Part shown: positions 43,162 through 50,976 of the stretch, piece after piece
Layout of the letters: every line of letters starts with the position of its first letter
Numbering within the stretch: the stretch's first letter is position 1
NCBI GenBank assembly: GCA_035306605.1
Contig: DATGNR010000079.1
Source: Xanthomarina sp035306605
Lineage (GTDB): Bacteria > Bacteroidota > Bacteroidia > Flavobacteriales > Flavobacteriaceae
Strand: one strand, 5' to 3'
Length of the DNA: 51,829 nucleotides
Notes under the pieces: generated by a model
Told to the model about the DNA's origin: nothing
The model's input: the letters and a program-made list of their open reading frames with translations, nothing else
The model's database searches: none
Program-made: the position numbers and the translations under genes

Positions 43162-44517
43162 ATGAATTTAGACAACATAGATAACGTATATTTTATAGGA
43201 ATTGGAGGTATAGGTATGAGTGCTTTAGCCAGATATTTCCATGCCAAAAATAAGCGTGTTGCTGGATACGATAAAACCCCAACGGATATTACTGCCGATT
43301 TGGAAGCTATCGGTATTCAAGTTCATTTTGATGATTCTGTGGCAAATATACCCGAGCCTTTTTTTAATTATGAAACTACTTTAGTTGTTTATACACCAGC
43401 CGTTCCTAAATCGAATATGGAATTGGTTTATTTTAAAAATGAACTAGGTTATACACTTTTAAAGCGTTCTCAAGTTCTTGGGTTAATTACTGAAAACACC
43501 TTTTGCCTAGCAGTAGCCGGTACCCATGGAAAAACAACAACAACCAGTATTTTAGGACATTTGTTAAATGAATGTGAGGTTCCTGTAACTGCTTTTTTAG
43601 GAGGAATAAGCGAAAACTATAATTCAAATTTAATTCTAAGGGGAACCGAGGTTACCGTGGTAGAGGCCGACGAATTTGATAGGTCATTTTTAACGCTTTC
43701 TCCAGATATAGCATGTATTACTTCAATGGATGCAGACCATTTGGATGTTTATGGAGATGCTTCAGAATTGATAAAATCCTTTGGAGATTTTTCTAGAAAA
43801 GTGAAAGAAAATGGTAAGTTGTTTGTGAAAAATGGATTACCAATTAAAGGCTTGACTTATGGAATTGAGGATCAATCAGATTATTCAGTTCACAATATAA
43901 AAATAGAAGATGGCGCCTATGTTTTTGATGTAAAAACCCCAAAAACAACACTTGAAAATTTACGATTTAATCTACCTGGTAGACATAATTTGTCGAATGC
44001 ATTAATAGCCTTGGCGATGGCTGTAGAATATGGTTGCCCTCACCAACAGCTCGCCAATGCTTTAGCATCTTATAAGGGAGTTAAACGAAGATTTTCATAT
44101 CATATAAAAACAGAGGAGCTTGTTTATATTGATGATTATGCGCATCATCCAGAAGAAATAAATGCTGTTTATCATGCCGTTCGGGAAATGTATCCTGGAA
44201 AAAAAGTGCTGGTAGTTTTTCAGCCTCATTTATATAGTAGAACAAGTGATTTTGTAGACGATTTTGCTAAAAGTTTATCCCAATTCGATGAGGTAGCTCT
44301 CTTGGAGATTTATCCAGCAAGAGAACTGCCAATGGAAGGTGTTAGCTCGGAATGGTTGTTGGGTAAAATTAAAAATACGAATAAGCAGCTTATCGCTAAA
44401 AATGAAATTATTTCAAAAATAAAGGAAAGTCAGGCTCAGGTAGTATTAACACTTGGAGCTGGAGATATAGGAGAAGAAGTTAAACATATTAAAAAAGCAT
44501 TGCAGGTTGAAAATTAA
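43162..44517 (+). CDS. murC: UDP-N-acetylmuramate-L-alanine ligase
   Basis: A 451-residue Mur ligase adding L-Ala to UDP-MurNAc, the first stem peptide step. It begins with the Rossmann motif FIGIGGIGMSALARYF. The ATP loop is GTHGKTTT (120-127), with VVEADEFDRSF and DYAHHPEEINAV as further MurC signatures. ftsQ begins inside its last codons (11-base overlap), so the two are translationally coupled. Confidence 0.96.
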   Translation: MNLDNIDNVYFIGIGGIGMSALARYFHAKNKRVAGYDKTPTDITADLEAIGIQVHFDDSVANIPEPFFNYETTLVVYTPAVPKSNMELVYFKNELGYTLLKRSQVLGLITENTFCLAVAGTHGKTTTTSILGHLLNECEVPVTAFLGGISENYNSNLILRGTEVTVVEADEFDRSFLTLSPDIACITSMDADHLDVYGDASELIKSFGDFSRKVKENGKLFVKNGLPIKGLTYGIEDQSDYSVHNIKIEDGAYVFDVKTPKTTLENLRFNLPGRHNLSNALIALAMAVEYGCPHQQLANALASYKGVKRRFSYHIKTEELVYIDDYAHHPEEINAVYHAVREMYPGKKVLVVFQPHLYSRTSDFVDDFAKSLSQFDEVALLEIYPARELPMEGVSSEWLLGKIKNTNKQLIAKNEIISKIKESQAQVVLTLGAGDIGEEVKHIKKALQVEN

Positions 44518-45226
44518 CTGGAATTACATAAAAATGATTGCTTTACTATTTTTAGTAGTGTTCTTGTATGCCTTTTCATCAGCAAAAAATAAGGTTAGAA
44601 AAGTGTCTGATCCTGTTATTAATTTTAAGGGAGATGATAATCTTTTCATAACCCATGAAAATGTTAGTAAGTTGTTAATACTAAATGGAGAAGGGCTTGT
44701 AAATAAGCCTAAAGAAAGTTTAGATTTGAATGTTTTGGAAACTGCCCTAAATTCTAACCAAACAATTAAGTCTGCTCAAGTATATTTATCTGTAAACGGA
44801 TTACTTACAGTAGATATTGAGCAAAAAAAACCTATAGCCAGAGTACGTACGGATGCATCTTTTTATATAGATGACGAAGGTAGTTATATGCCATTGTCAT
44901 CTAATTATACTGCGCGGGTACCTTTAGTTACAGGAAATATTGATAAAAATGACCTTTCAAATGTGTTTGTAGTTGCTAAAAAAGTAAATGAAGATGAGTT
45001 TTTAAAAAAACATGTGATAGAGATTCAACAAACAAAAGATCAACAGTACTTTTTAAAACTCAGACAAAGCCGCTTTACAGTGCAGCTTGGAGGGTTGAAA
45101 AATTTAGATAAAAAAATAATGAATTTAAAAGCATTTTATAAAAAGGCTTTAAAGGAGAAGTCGCTCGATAATTATAAGAATGTTAATTTACAGTTTGATA
45201 GTCAGGTTGTGTGCACCAAAATATAA
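44507..45226 (+). CDS. ftsQ: Cell division protein FtsQ (DivIB-like)
   Basis: A 239-residue bitopic protein with a short cytoplasmic segment, one membrane helix (about 8-26) and a periplasmic POTRA-like/beta domain. Recognisable is the SAQVYLSVNGLLTVDIEQKKPIARV stretch (not quoted further) and the following YIDDEGSYMPL, as in FtsQ/DivIB. It overlaps murC by 11 bases and lies 3 bases before ftsA. No ddl gene lies between murC and ftsQ, unlike E. coli. Confidence 0.9.
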   Translation: MKINWNYIKMIALLFLVVFLYAFSSAKNKVRKVSDPVINFKGDDNLFITHENVSKLLILNGEGLVNKPKESLDLNVLETALNSNQTIKSAQVYLSVNGLLTVDIEQKKPIARVRTDASFYIDDEGSYMPLSSNYTARVPLVTGNIDKNDLSNVFVVAKKVNEDEFLKKHVIEIQQTKDQQYFLKLRQSRFTVQLGGLKNLDKKIMNLKAFYKKALKEKSLDNYKNVNLQFDSQVVCTKI

Positions 45227-45229
45227 ACT

Positions 45230-46549
45230 ATGGAAAAAAATATTGCAGTAGGATTAGACATAGGGACCACAAAAATTGTGGCCATGATTGGTCGTAAGAA
45301 TGAATATGGGAAAGTTGAAATACTAGGAATTGGAAAATCTAAAAGTCTAGGTGTGCATCGTGGTGTAGTTAATAATATTACACAAACGATACAATCTATT
45401 CAACTTGCAACCCAAGAAGCAGAGGCAGCATCAGATTGTAAAATTGAAAATGTAACGGTTGGTATTGCAGGGCAACATATAAGAAGTTTGCAACACAGCG
45501 ATTATATAACAAGATCAAATTCCGATCAGGTTATAGATGAAGACGATATTGATCGTTTAATTAATCAAGTTCATAAACTGGTTATGCTGCCTGGTGAAGA
45601 AATTATCCATGTGCTTCCTCAAGAATATAAAGTTGATGGTCAGGCAGAAATTACAGAGCCAGTAGGAATGTATGGTGGCAGACTAGAAGCTAATTTTCAC
45701 GTGGTGGTTGGTCAGGTTACCTCTATGAGGAACGTAGGACGTTGTATAAAAAGTGCCGGACTAAACTTAGAGGGAATCACTCTTGAGCCTTTAGCTTCAG
45801 CCCATGCCGTTTTAAGTCGTGAAGAAAAAGAAGCTGGAGTTGCATTAATCGATATAGGAGGTGGAACAACAGATTTAGCAGTTTTTAAAGATGGTATTAT
45901 TCGGCATACAGCTGTAATCCCATTTGGTGGAAACGTCATAACAGAAGACATTAAGGAAGGTTGTTCAATTATTGAAAAACAGGCAGAACTTTTAAAAGTG
46001 AAATTTGGCTCAGCTTGGCCAGGTGAAAATAAGGATAACGAAATTGTGTCCATTCCAGGACTAAGAGGAAGGGAACCAAAAGAAATAACCTTAAAAAACC
46101 TATCTAAAATTATTCATGCGAGAGTTGTAGAAATAATTGAGCAGGTTTATTCCGAAATTAAAAATTACGGACATGAAGAGCAAAAAAAGAAACTTATTGC
46201 TGGAATTGTTTTAACCGGTGGAGGTGCCCAATTAAAACATTTAAAGCAATTGGTTGAATACATTACAGGAATGGATACAAGAATAGGTTATCCAAACGAA
46301 CATTTAGCCGGAGATAGTGACGGCGATATTACAAGTCCTCAGTTTGCTACTGCAGTTGGTTTAGTTATGGACGGTTTGAAAAGACAAGAAAGAAAAAAAG
46401 CAGAAAAAATTATTGAAGAGGCCGTAGAAAATGAAGCAGTAGTAGAAGATGAGGAGGAAGAAGAAAAAGAAGTTATTAAGCCTCGAAAACTTTCGTTTCT
46501 AGAAAAGTTTACTGATAAGATGAGAGACTTTTTAGACAGCGTTGAATAA
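45230..46549 (+). CDS. ftsA: Cell division protein FtsA
   Basis: A 439-residue actin-like protein that tethers FtsZ to the membrane. The first phosphate motif is GLDIGTTKIVAMIG (8-21). The second phosphate loop is LIDIGGGTTDLAVF, and the adenosine motif is VLTGGGAQLKHL. Residues 80-170 form the SHS2 1C subdomain. After an acidic linker (EDEEEEEKE) the protein ends in a predicted amphipathic helix (LSFLEKFTDKMRDFLDSV), the membrane-targeting sequence. It lies 3 bases after ftsQ and 77 bases before ftsZ. Confidence 0.96.
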   Translation: MEKNIAVGLDIGTTKIVAMIGRKNEYGKVEILGIGKSKSLGVHRGVVNNITQTIQSIQLATQEAEAASDCKIENVTVGIAGQHIRSLQHSDYITRSNSDQVIDEDDIDRLINQVHKLVMLPGEEIIHVLPQEYKVDGQAEITEPVGMYGGRLEANFHVVVGQVTSMRNVGRCIKSAGLNLEGITLEPLASAHAVLSREEKEAGVALIDIGGGTTDLAVFKDGIIRHTAVIPFGGNVITEDIKEGCSIIEKQAELLKVKFGSAWPGENKDNEIVSIPGLRGREPKEITLKNLSKIIHARVVEIIEQVYSEIKNYGHEEQKKKLIAGIVLTGGGAQLKHLKQLVEYITGMDTRIGYPNEHLAGDSDGDITSPQFATAVGLVMDGLKRQERKKAEKIIEEAVENEAVVEDEEEEEKEVIKPRKLSFLEKFTDKMRDFLDSVE

Positions 46550-46626
46550 AATTAGTACAAAAAAATAATCCAAAAAGATATTTTAAATATCGCAAAAAGT
46601 AATAGAATCATTAAAAAACGAAATTC

Positions 46627-48573
46627 ATGAGCAGCAACAAAGAATTCGAAAACAGCATTTCATTCGATTTACCTAAAAATCAATCAAATGTTATTAAGGT
46701 TATAGGAGTTGGAGGAGGAGGTAGTAATGCCATTAATCACATGTTCCAACAAGGTATAAAAGGAGTAGATTTTGTAATCTGTAATACAGATGCACAAGCA
46801 CTACAAAATAGTGGAGTACCAAATAAAATTCAATTGGGGTTAAACCTAACTGAAGGATTGGGAGCAGGAGCAAACCCTGATGTTGGAGAACAATCTGCAA
46901 TAGAAAGTTTTGAAGACATACAACGCATGTTAGATACCAATACAAAAATGGTGTTTATTACTGCTGGAATGGGTGGAGGAACTGGAACAGGAGCAGCTCC
47001 AATAATTGCTAAAATGGCTAAGGATTTAGATATTTTAACTGTAGGAATTGTAACTATGCCTTTCCAGTTTGAAGGAAAAATGCGTAACCAACAAGCACAA
47101 ATAGGAATAGAAAACTTACGTAGTTGTGTCGATTCTTTAGTAGTTATTAATAATAATAAACTTCGTGAAGTTTACGGGAATCTTGGGTTTAAAGCAGGGT
47201 TTTCTAAAGCAGACGAAGTCCTATCTACAGCAGCAAGAGGTATTGCTGAAGTAATTACACATCACTATACGCAAAACATCGATTTACGTGATGCTAAAAC
47301 CGTTCTAAGCAATAGTGGAACCGCTATCATGGGGTCTGCTACTTCTTCAGGGCAAAATAGGGCGAAAGAAGCTATTAGTAGAGCATTGGATTCCCCTTTG
47401 TTAAACGATAATAAAATTACCGGAGCCAAGAATGTATTGCTGCTTATTGTATCTGGTGCTCAAGAAATTACTATTGATGAAATAGGTGAAATTAACGATC
47501 ACATTCAAAATGAAGCTGGTCATGGTGCCAATATTATTATGGGTGTTGGTGAAGACGAATCTTTAGAGGAGTCTATTTCTGTTACTATTATTGCAACTGG
47601 ATTTAATATCGATCAACAAGATGAAATTTCAAATACCGAAGTAAAAAAGGTTATTCATCCATTGGAAGACGACAATCCTTTAGAAAGAGAATTGACAAAA
47701 AAGGAACAGGCACCGGCAATCATTAAACCACTTATTGAATTAGAGGATAAGACCAAAACTCCTGTGGTTAAGCATACTTTAAATTTTGAAGAAGAAGAAA
47801 GTTTTGCTACAACAAAAAAAGAAGCTTCTAATAATGAGTTCATACCAACCACAGAAGCTATTAAGAATATTGATGTTGATTATAAAGAAGTTTCAACTAA
47901 TATAGAATCAGATGATTTCGTTATTACTGAAGTTTCAAAGAAAGTAGAGGAAGACAAATTTGAAATTGAAGAAGAAAGACAAATAACTCTAACTTTTGAT
48001 ATGCCAATTAGTAATACTAAAACGTTTGAAAAAGAAGAGGACGAAGCTCCGGAAATATTTCATTTAGACGACAGTATAAAGGACATTCCAGTTAATAACC
48101 CTGTAGAGGTTATTCCTGTTACAGAAACAAATGCAAAAGGCGAAACTCGATACGCTTTAGATGATTATTTTGAAATGGAATCTGGAATAAACAACCATCA
48201 AAGTCAGAAAAAAACTATTGAAATTCCTAAAGAATTGGATAATGAAATCGTGTTTGAAAGAAAAACGATTAATGAACCAGCAGTTAAGGAAACAACTGAA
48301 GAAATAGATCCATTGCATAGTCCAATCTCTGATTTACTTAAAGAACGAGCCGAAGAGCGCAGACGTAAAATGAAGGATTTCAATTATAAATTCAATAATG
48401 CTAAAATTGACGATATAGAGCGAGTACCTGCATACAAACGTCGTGGTATTGATATAGATGATACACAACATTCATCTGTTTCTAGTATGTCAAGAACTAG
48501 TGTTAGTATAGATGATAACGACGAAATACAATTTAGAAGCAACAATTCCTTCTTACATGATAATGTTGATTAA
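46627..48573 (+). CDS. ftsZ: Cell division GTPase FtsZ with a long C-terminal extension
   Basis: A 648-residue tubulin homolog that forms the division ring. The G-box is GGGTGTG (117-123), preceded by VIGVGGGGSNAI (25-36), and the T7 loop and DLRDAKTVLSNSGTAIMGS region are conserved. The core ends near residue 335. The remaining 310 residues form an acidic, Lys/Glu/Thr-rich, low-complexity linker, a short conserved block RRKMKDFNYKFNNAKIDDIE, then AYKRRG and a distinct last sequence NNSFLHDNVD, typical of flavobacterial FtsZ. E. coli FtsZ is 383 residues. It ends the cluster and has its own terminator. Confidence 0.96.
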   Translation: MSSNKEFENSISFDLPKNQSNVIKVIGVGGGGSNAINHMFQQGIKGVDFVICNTDAQALQNSGVPNKIQLGLNLTEGLGAGANPDVGEQSAIESFEDIQRMLDTNTKMVFITAGMGGGTGTGAAPIIAKMAKDLDILTVGIVTMPFQFEGKMRNQQAQIGIENLRSCVDSLVVINNNKLREVYGNLGFKAGFSKADEVLSTAARGIAEVITHHYTQNIDLRDAKTVLSNSGTAIMGSATSSGQNRAKEAISRALDSPLLNDNKITGAKNVLLLIVSGAQEITIDEIGEINDHIQNEAGHGANIIMGVGEDESLEESISVTIIATGFNIDQQDEISNTEVKKVIHPLEDDNPLERELTKKEQAPAIIKPLIELEDKTKTPVVKHTLNFEEEESFATTKKEASNNEFIPTTEAIKNIDVDYKEVSTNIESDDFVITEVSKKVEEDKFEIEEERQITLTFDMPISNTKTFEKEEDEAPEIFHLDDSIKDIPVNNPVEVIPVTETNAKGETRYALDDYFEMESGINNHQSQKKTIEIPKELDNEIVFERKTINEPAVKETTEEIDPLHSPISDLLKERAEERRRKMKDFNYKFNNAKIDDIERVPAYKRRGIDIDDTQHSSVSSMSRTSVSIDDNDEIQFRSNNSFLHDNVD

Positions 48574-48605
48574 TAGCAATTAAGTTTAATGTGAGTGCTT
48601 CATCG

Positions 48606-48641
48606 AAAACCCGAGAAATCCTGTTGATTTCTCGGGTTTTT
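48606..48641 (+). terminator. Terminator of the dcw cluster
   Basis: A 15-bp perfect stem (AAAACCCGAGAAATC at 48606-48620, GATTTCTCGGGTTTT at 48626-48640) with a CTGTT loop and a T run, 33 bases after the ftsZ stop codon. It is the strongest hairpin in the window. Confidence 0.9.
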
Positions 48642-48783
48642 AAATTGATGCCTTTTTCACTTCTTAGAAAACAGTATATAAAAAGACAGGTAATTCTTGC
48701 CTTAACTAAAAATGCCTGCCTTTAGATGTGTTATTAAATGCCTACTTTTTTATATCTTCGTAGGCTCTTAACAAAATATAAAA

Positions 48784-49233
48784 ATGAGTTTAGAACAAGA
48801 TATCATGACGGCTTTAAAAGACGCCATGAAAAGTAAAGATCAAACAGCGTTAACGGCTTTACGAGCTGTTAAATCAGCCATTTTGTTGGCTCAAACGGAA
48901 AACGGGTCTAAGGAAGCGTTAACAGAAGAACAAGAGCTTAAAATACTCCAAAAACAAGTTAAACAACGTAGGGATAGTGCTGCTGTTTATTTAGATCAAG
49001 GCCGTAAGGATTTGGCAGAGCCAGAATTGGCAGAGGCGGAGGTTATTTCACAATTTTTACCTGAAGCTCTTACAGAAGAAGAGATTGAAAAAGTAGTTGT
49101 TATGACTATTGAAAGTATCGGAGCAGAAGGCATGAAAGATATGGGGAAAGTTATGGGTATTGTTAGTCAGGAATTAGCTGGGCAAGCAGATGGAAAGACT
49201 ATTTCAAATATAGTAAGAGCTAAGTTGTCTTAA
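48784..49233 (+). CDS. GatB/YqeY-domain protein
   Basis: A 149-residue YqeY-like protein, related to the tail domain of the GatB subunit of the tRNA-dependent amidotransferase. It starts SLEQDIMTALKDAMKSKDQTALTALRAVKS, as is typical (MTL...DIKEAMKAKD), followed by LTEEQELKILQKQVKQRR and EAEVISQFLPEALTEEEI, all family signatures. The role is unclear; it may interact with tRNA. A one-mismatch -7 element (TATCTTCG, 48753-48760) lies 23 bases upstream. It stands alone between the dcw terminator and tRNA-Arg. Confidence 0.92.
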   Translation: MSLEQDIMTALKDAMKSKDQTALTALRAVKSAILLAQTENGSKEALTEEQELKILQKQVKQRRDSAAVYLDQGRKDLAEPELAEAEVISQFLPEALTEEEIEKVVVMTIESIGAEGMKDMGKVMGIVSQELAGQADGKTISNIVRAKLS

Positions 49234-49285
49234 AATATAAATATTATTGGACCTTTTAAGTCTTTAAATCTTGAAAGGTTTTAAT

Positions 49286-49359
49286 GGCTGCGTAGTTCAA
49301 CTGGATAGAATATCAGATTTCGGCTCTGAGGGTTGGGGGTTCGAATCCCTTCGCGGTCA
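49286..49359 (+). tRNA. tRNA-Arg (anticodon TCG)
   Basis: The acceptor stem GGCTGCG pairs with CGCGGTC (one G-U, one U-G), followed by discriminator A at 49359. The D stem is GTTC/GAAT. The anticodon stem TCAGA/TCTGA is perfect and closes the loop TTTCGGC, giving anticodon TCG (Arg, CGA codons). The T arm has GGGGG-TTCGAAT-CCCTT with two G-U pairs. CCA is not encoded. The gene is followed by a long hairpin terminator. Between the YqeY gene (stop 49233) and the CBS gene (49543) there is nothing else. Confidence 0.96.
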
Positions 49360-49365
49360 CAAACA

Positions 49366-49417
49366 AAAAAAAGCTGTATTTCAAATCAAGTTGCTTGAAT
49401 TTGTAATACAGCTTTTT
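49366..49417 (+). terminator. Terminator of tRNA-Arg
   Basis: A-rich stem AAAAAGCTGTATT pairs with AATACAGCTTTTT across a partly paired inner arm (CAAG/CTTG core), ending in a T run at 49412-49417. It starts 7 bases after the tRNA 3' end. Confidence 0.8.
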
Positions 49418-49542
49418 CGTTTTAAATATTTAGCTCAGAAATATGTCTATTTACAATGCTGTTTATTTGCTTGTCTGCATGATTTTTATCATTCTTTTTA
49501 ATGATTTAGAGAACTATCTTTAGGAAAGAATTTAAAACCTAG

Positions 49543-49965
49543 ATGATGAAACAAAGAGCGCCTATTTCAAATATCATGACAAAGGAAGTCATTACTTTAA
49601 GTTGTAAAGACGATTTAGAAACTGCAGAGCAAATTTTCAAAAAAAATAAAATTAGGCATATTCCGGTAGTTAGTGGCGATAAAATAATTGGTATGTTAAG
49701 CTATACCGATTTATTAAGAATTAGCTTTGCTGATGCTGTAAATGAAGATGAAGAATCGGTAGATACTGTTGTATACAATATGTTTACTATTGAACAGGTT
49801 ATGGCTAAAAACTTGACCACAGTTACATCAACAACAAGCATCAAGGAGGTAGCTGAAATTTTGGCTAAAAAAGAGTTTCATGCCTTGCCGGTTGTAGATA
49901 ACAAAAAGTTAGTAGGTATTGTTACTACTACCGATTTAATAAAGTATTTAATTGAACAACTCTAA
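49543..49965 (+). CDS. Tandem CBS-domain protein
   Basis: A 140-residue protein made of two CBS domains only: the first at about 5-60 (NIMTKEVITLSCKDDLETAE, HIPVVSGDKIIGMLSYTDLL) and the second at about 80-140 (VMAKNLTTVTSTTSIKEVAE, HALPVVDNKKLVGIVTTTDL). Such proteins sense adenine nucleotides or other ligands and usually regulate a partner, which is not seen here. Two ATG codons are in tandem (49543 and 49546). A near-match -7 element (TATCTTTA, 49515-49522) lies upstream. It is convergent with rpe. Confidence 0.9.
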   Translation: MMKQRAPISNIMTKEVITLSCKDDLETAEQIFKKNKIRHIPVVSGDKIIGMLSYTDLLRISFADAVNEDEESVDTVVYNMFTIEQVMAKNLTTVTSTTSIKEVAEILAKKEFHALPVVDNKKLVGIVTTTDLIKYLIEQL

Positions 49966-49986
49966 CTAGTAGATAGCTCAATAAAT

Positions 49987-50015
49987 AAAAAAAGCTCCAA
50001 AGGGAGCTTTTTTTT
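49987..50015 (+). terminator. Bidirectional terminator between the CBS gene and rpe
   Basis: A short core stem GCTCC (49994-49998) with GGAGC (50003-50007), loop AAAG, extended by A/T pairs (seven A and eight T). The right arm overlaps the rpe stop codon (50014-50016). It can act on both convergent genes. Confidence 0.8.
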
Positions 50016-50676
50016 ATGAATTTGCAATCTGTTTTAATTGCTTTATTGTTTCTGTAGGATTAGCACTTTTAAAGACATGGCTTCCTGCAACAAAAGCATT
50101 TGCACCACAGGCCACCAATTGTTTTATGTTTTTGTCCGTTACACCGCCATCAATTTCAATGATGGTGTTTAAACCTTGCTCATCAATCATACGTCTTAGT
50201 TTTTTAATTCTGTTGTAGGTCATCTCTTCAAATTTCTGACCTCCAAAACCTGGATTGATAGACATAAGTAATACCATATAGCATTTTGGTAGAATATCCT
50301 CTAGAACAGAAATTGGTGTTGTTAAATTTAAAACTACACCAGCCTTGCATCCTGCATCTTCTATTTGAGTAAGTGTTCTGTGTAAATGCACTGTCGATTC
50401 GTAATGTACTGTAATAATATCAGCTCCAACTTTAGCAAATTCTTCAATATAGCGTTCGGGTTTTTCAATCATTAAGTGCACGTCTAACGGTTTAGTAGCG
50501 TGTTTTTTTATGGCTTGAATTACTGGCATACCGTAAGAAATGTTTGGTACAAAATGTCCATCCATTACATCTATATGAAACCAGTCGGCATCACTGTTAT
50601 TAACCATTTCTACATCGCGTTGCATGTTGCCAAAGTCGGCAGCCAACATGGAAGGTGCTATTATTTTCGAGTTCAT
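50014..50676 (-). CDS. rpe: Ribulose-phosphate 3-epimerase
   Basis: A 220-residue TIM-barrel enzyme of the pentose phosphate pathway, interconverting ribulose-5-phosphate and xylulose-5-phosphate. It starts MNSKIIAPSMLAADF, the conserved N terminus. The metal/catalytic residues lie in DWFHIDVMDGHFVPN (H34, D36), PLDVHLMI (H67), MSINPGFGGQKF and IIEIDGGV (second catalytic Asp). The frame is open to ATG 50742, but a perfect -7 element lies within that stretch, so the start at 50676 is preferred. Confidence 0.96.
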   Translation of the reverse strand: MNSKIIAPSMLAADFGNMQRDVEMVNNSDADWFHIDVMDGHFVPNISYGMPVIQAIKKHATKPLDVHLMIEKPERYIEEFAKVGADIITVHYESTVHLHRTLTQIEDAGCKAGVVLNLTTPISVLEDILPKCYMVLLMSINPGFGGQKFEEMTYNRIKKLRRMIDEQGLNTIIEIDGGVTDKNIKQLVACGANAFVAGSHVFKSANPTETIKQLKQIANS

Positions 50677-50700
50677 TGTTGTGTTGTTGTTTTGTTTGTG

Positions 50701-50708
50701 CAAAGATA
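50701..50708 (-). promoter_or_regulatory. -7 element of rpe
   Basis: TATCTTTG on the minus strand, an exact TAnnTTTG match, lies 24 bases upstream of the rpe ATG at 50676. No -33 TTTG is seen at the standard distance. It decides the start of rpe. Confidence 0.6.
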
Positions 50709-50804
50709 GATAAAAAATAGGTTTGCATTCAGCAGTTTTCAATGCTAGTCTACGTACGGCTAAATGGAAGGTGTTTTCCTTAGAATATGAATAAGGAATG
50801 GTAT

Positions 50805-50840
50805 AAAAAAAATGAAGCCAGAGTAATCAGCTCTGGCTTC
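50805..50840 (-). terminator. Terminator of the sigma factor gene
   Basis: A 10-bp perfect stem (GAAGCCAGAG at 50814-50823, CTCTGGCTTC at 50831-50840) with a 7-base loop, followed on the minus strand by eight T (complement of 50805-50812). It is 137 bases after the sigma gene stop. Confidence 0.85.
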
Positions 50841-50910
50841 TTTCATCAATCAAAAAACGAACAGTTATTCCACACGTAAGCGTGTAAATCTGATACTGTT
50901 TGTTACTGAA

Positions 50911-50969
50911 AAATTCCAATTTTAAAAACCTTAAACAACTGAAGTTTAAGTCTTTTTTAATTGGAATTT
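50911..50969 (-). terminator. Long nested hairpin just after the sigma factor gene
   Basis: The outer arms AAATTCCAATT (50911-50921) and AATTGGAATTT (50959-50969) pair perfectly, and an inner stem CTTAAAC/GTTTAAG (50930-50936, 50944-50950) pairs within. It begins 8 bases after the stop codon. It is AT-rich and lacks a T tail, so it may be a 3' stabilising structure rather than a terminator; the true terminator is at 50805-50840. Confidence 0.45.
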
Positions 50970-50976
50970 AATAGGT

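Noticed and set aside
49271..49501. 76-codon frame over tRNA-Arg
   Set aside because: It covers the tRNA and the following hairpin; the peptide is a translation of RNA structure.
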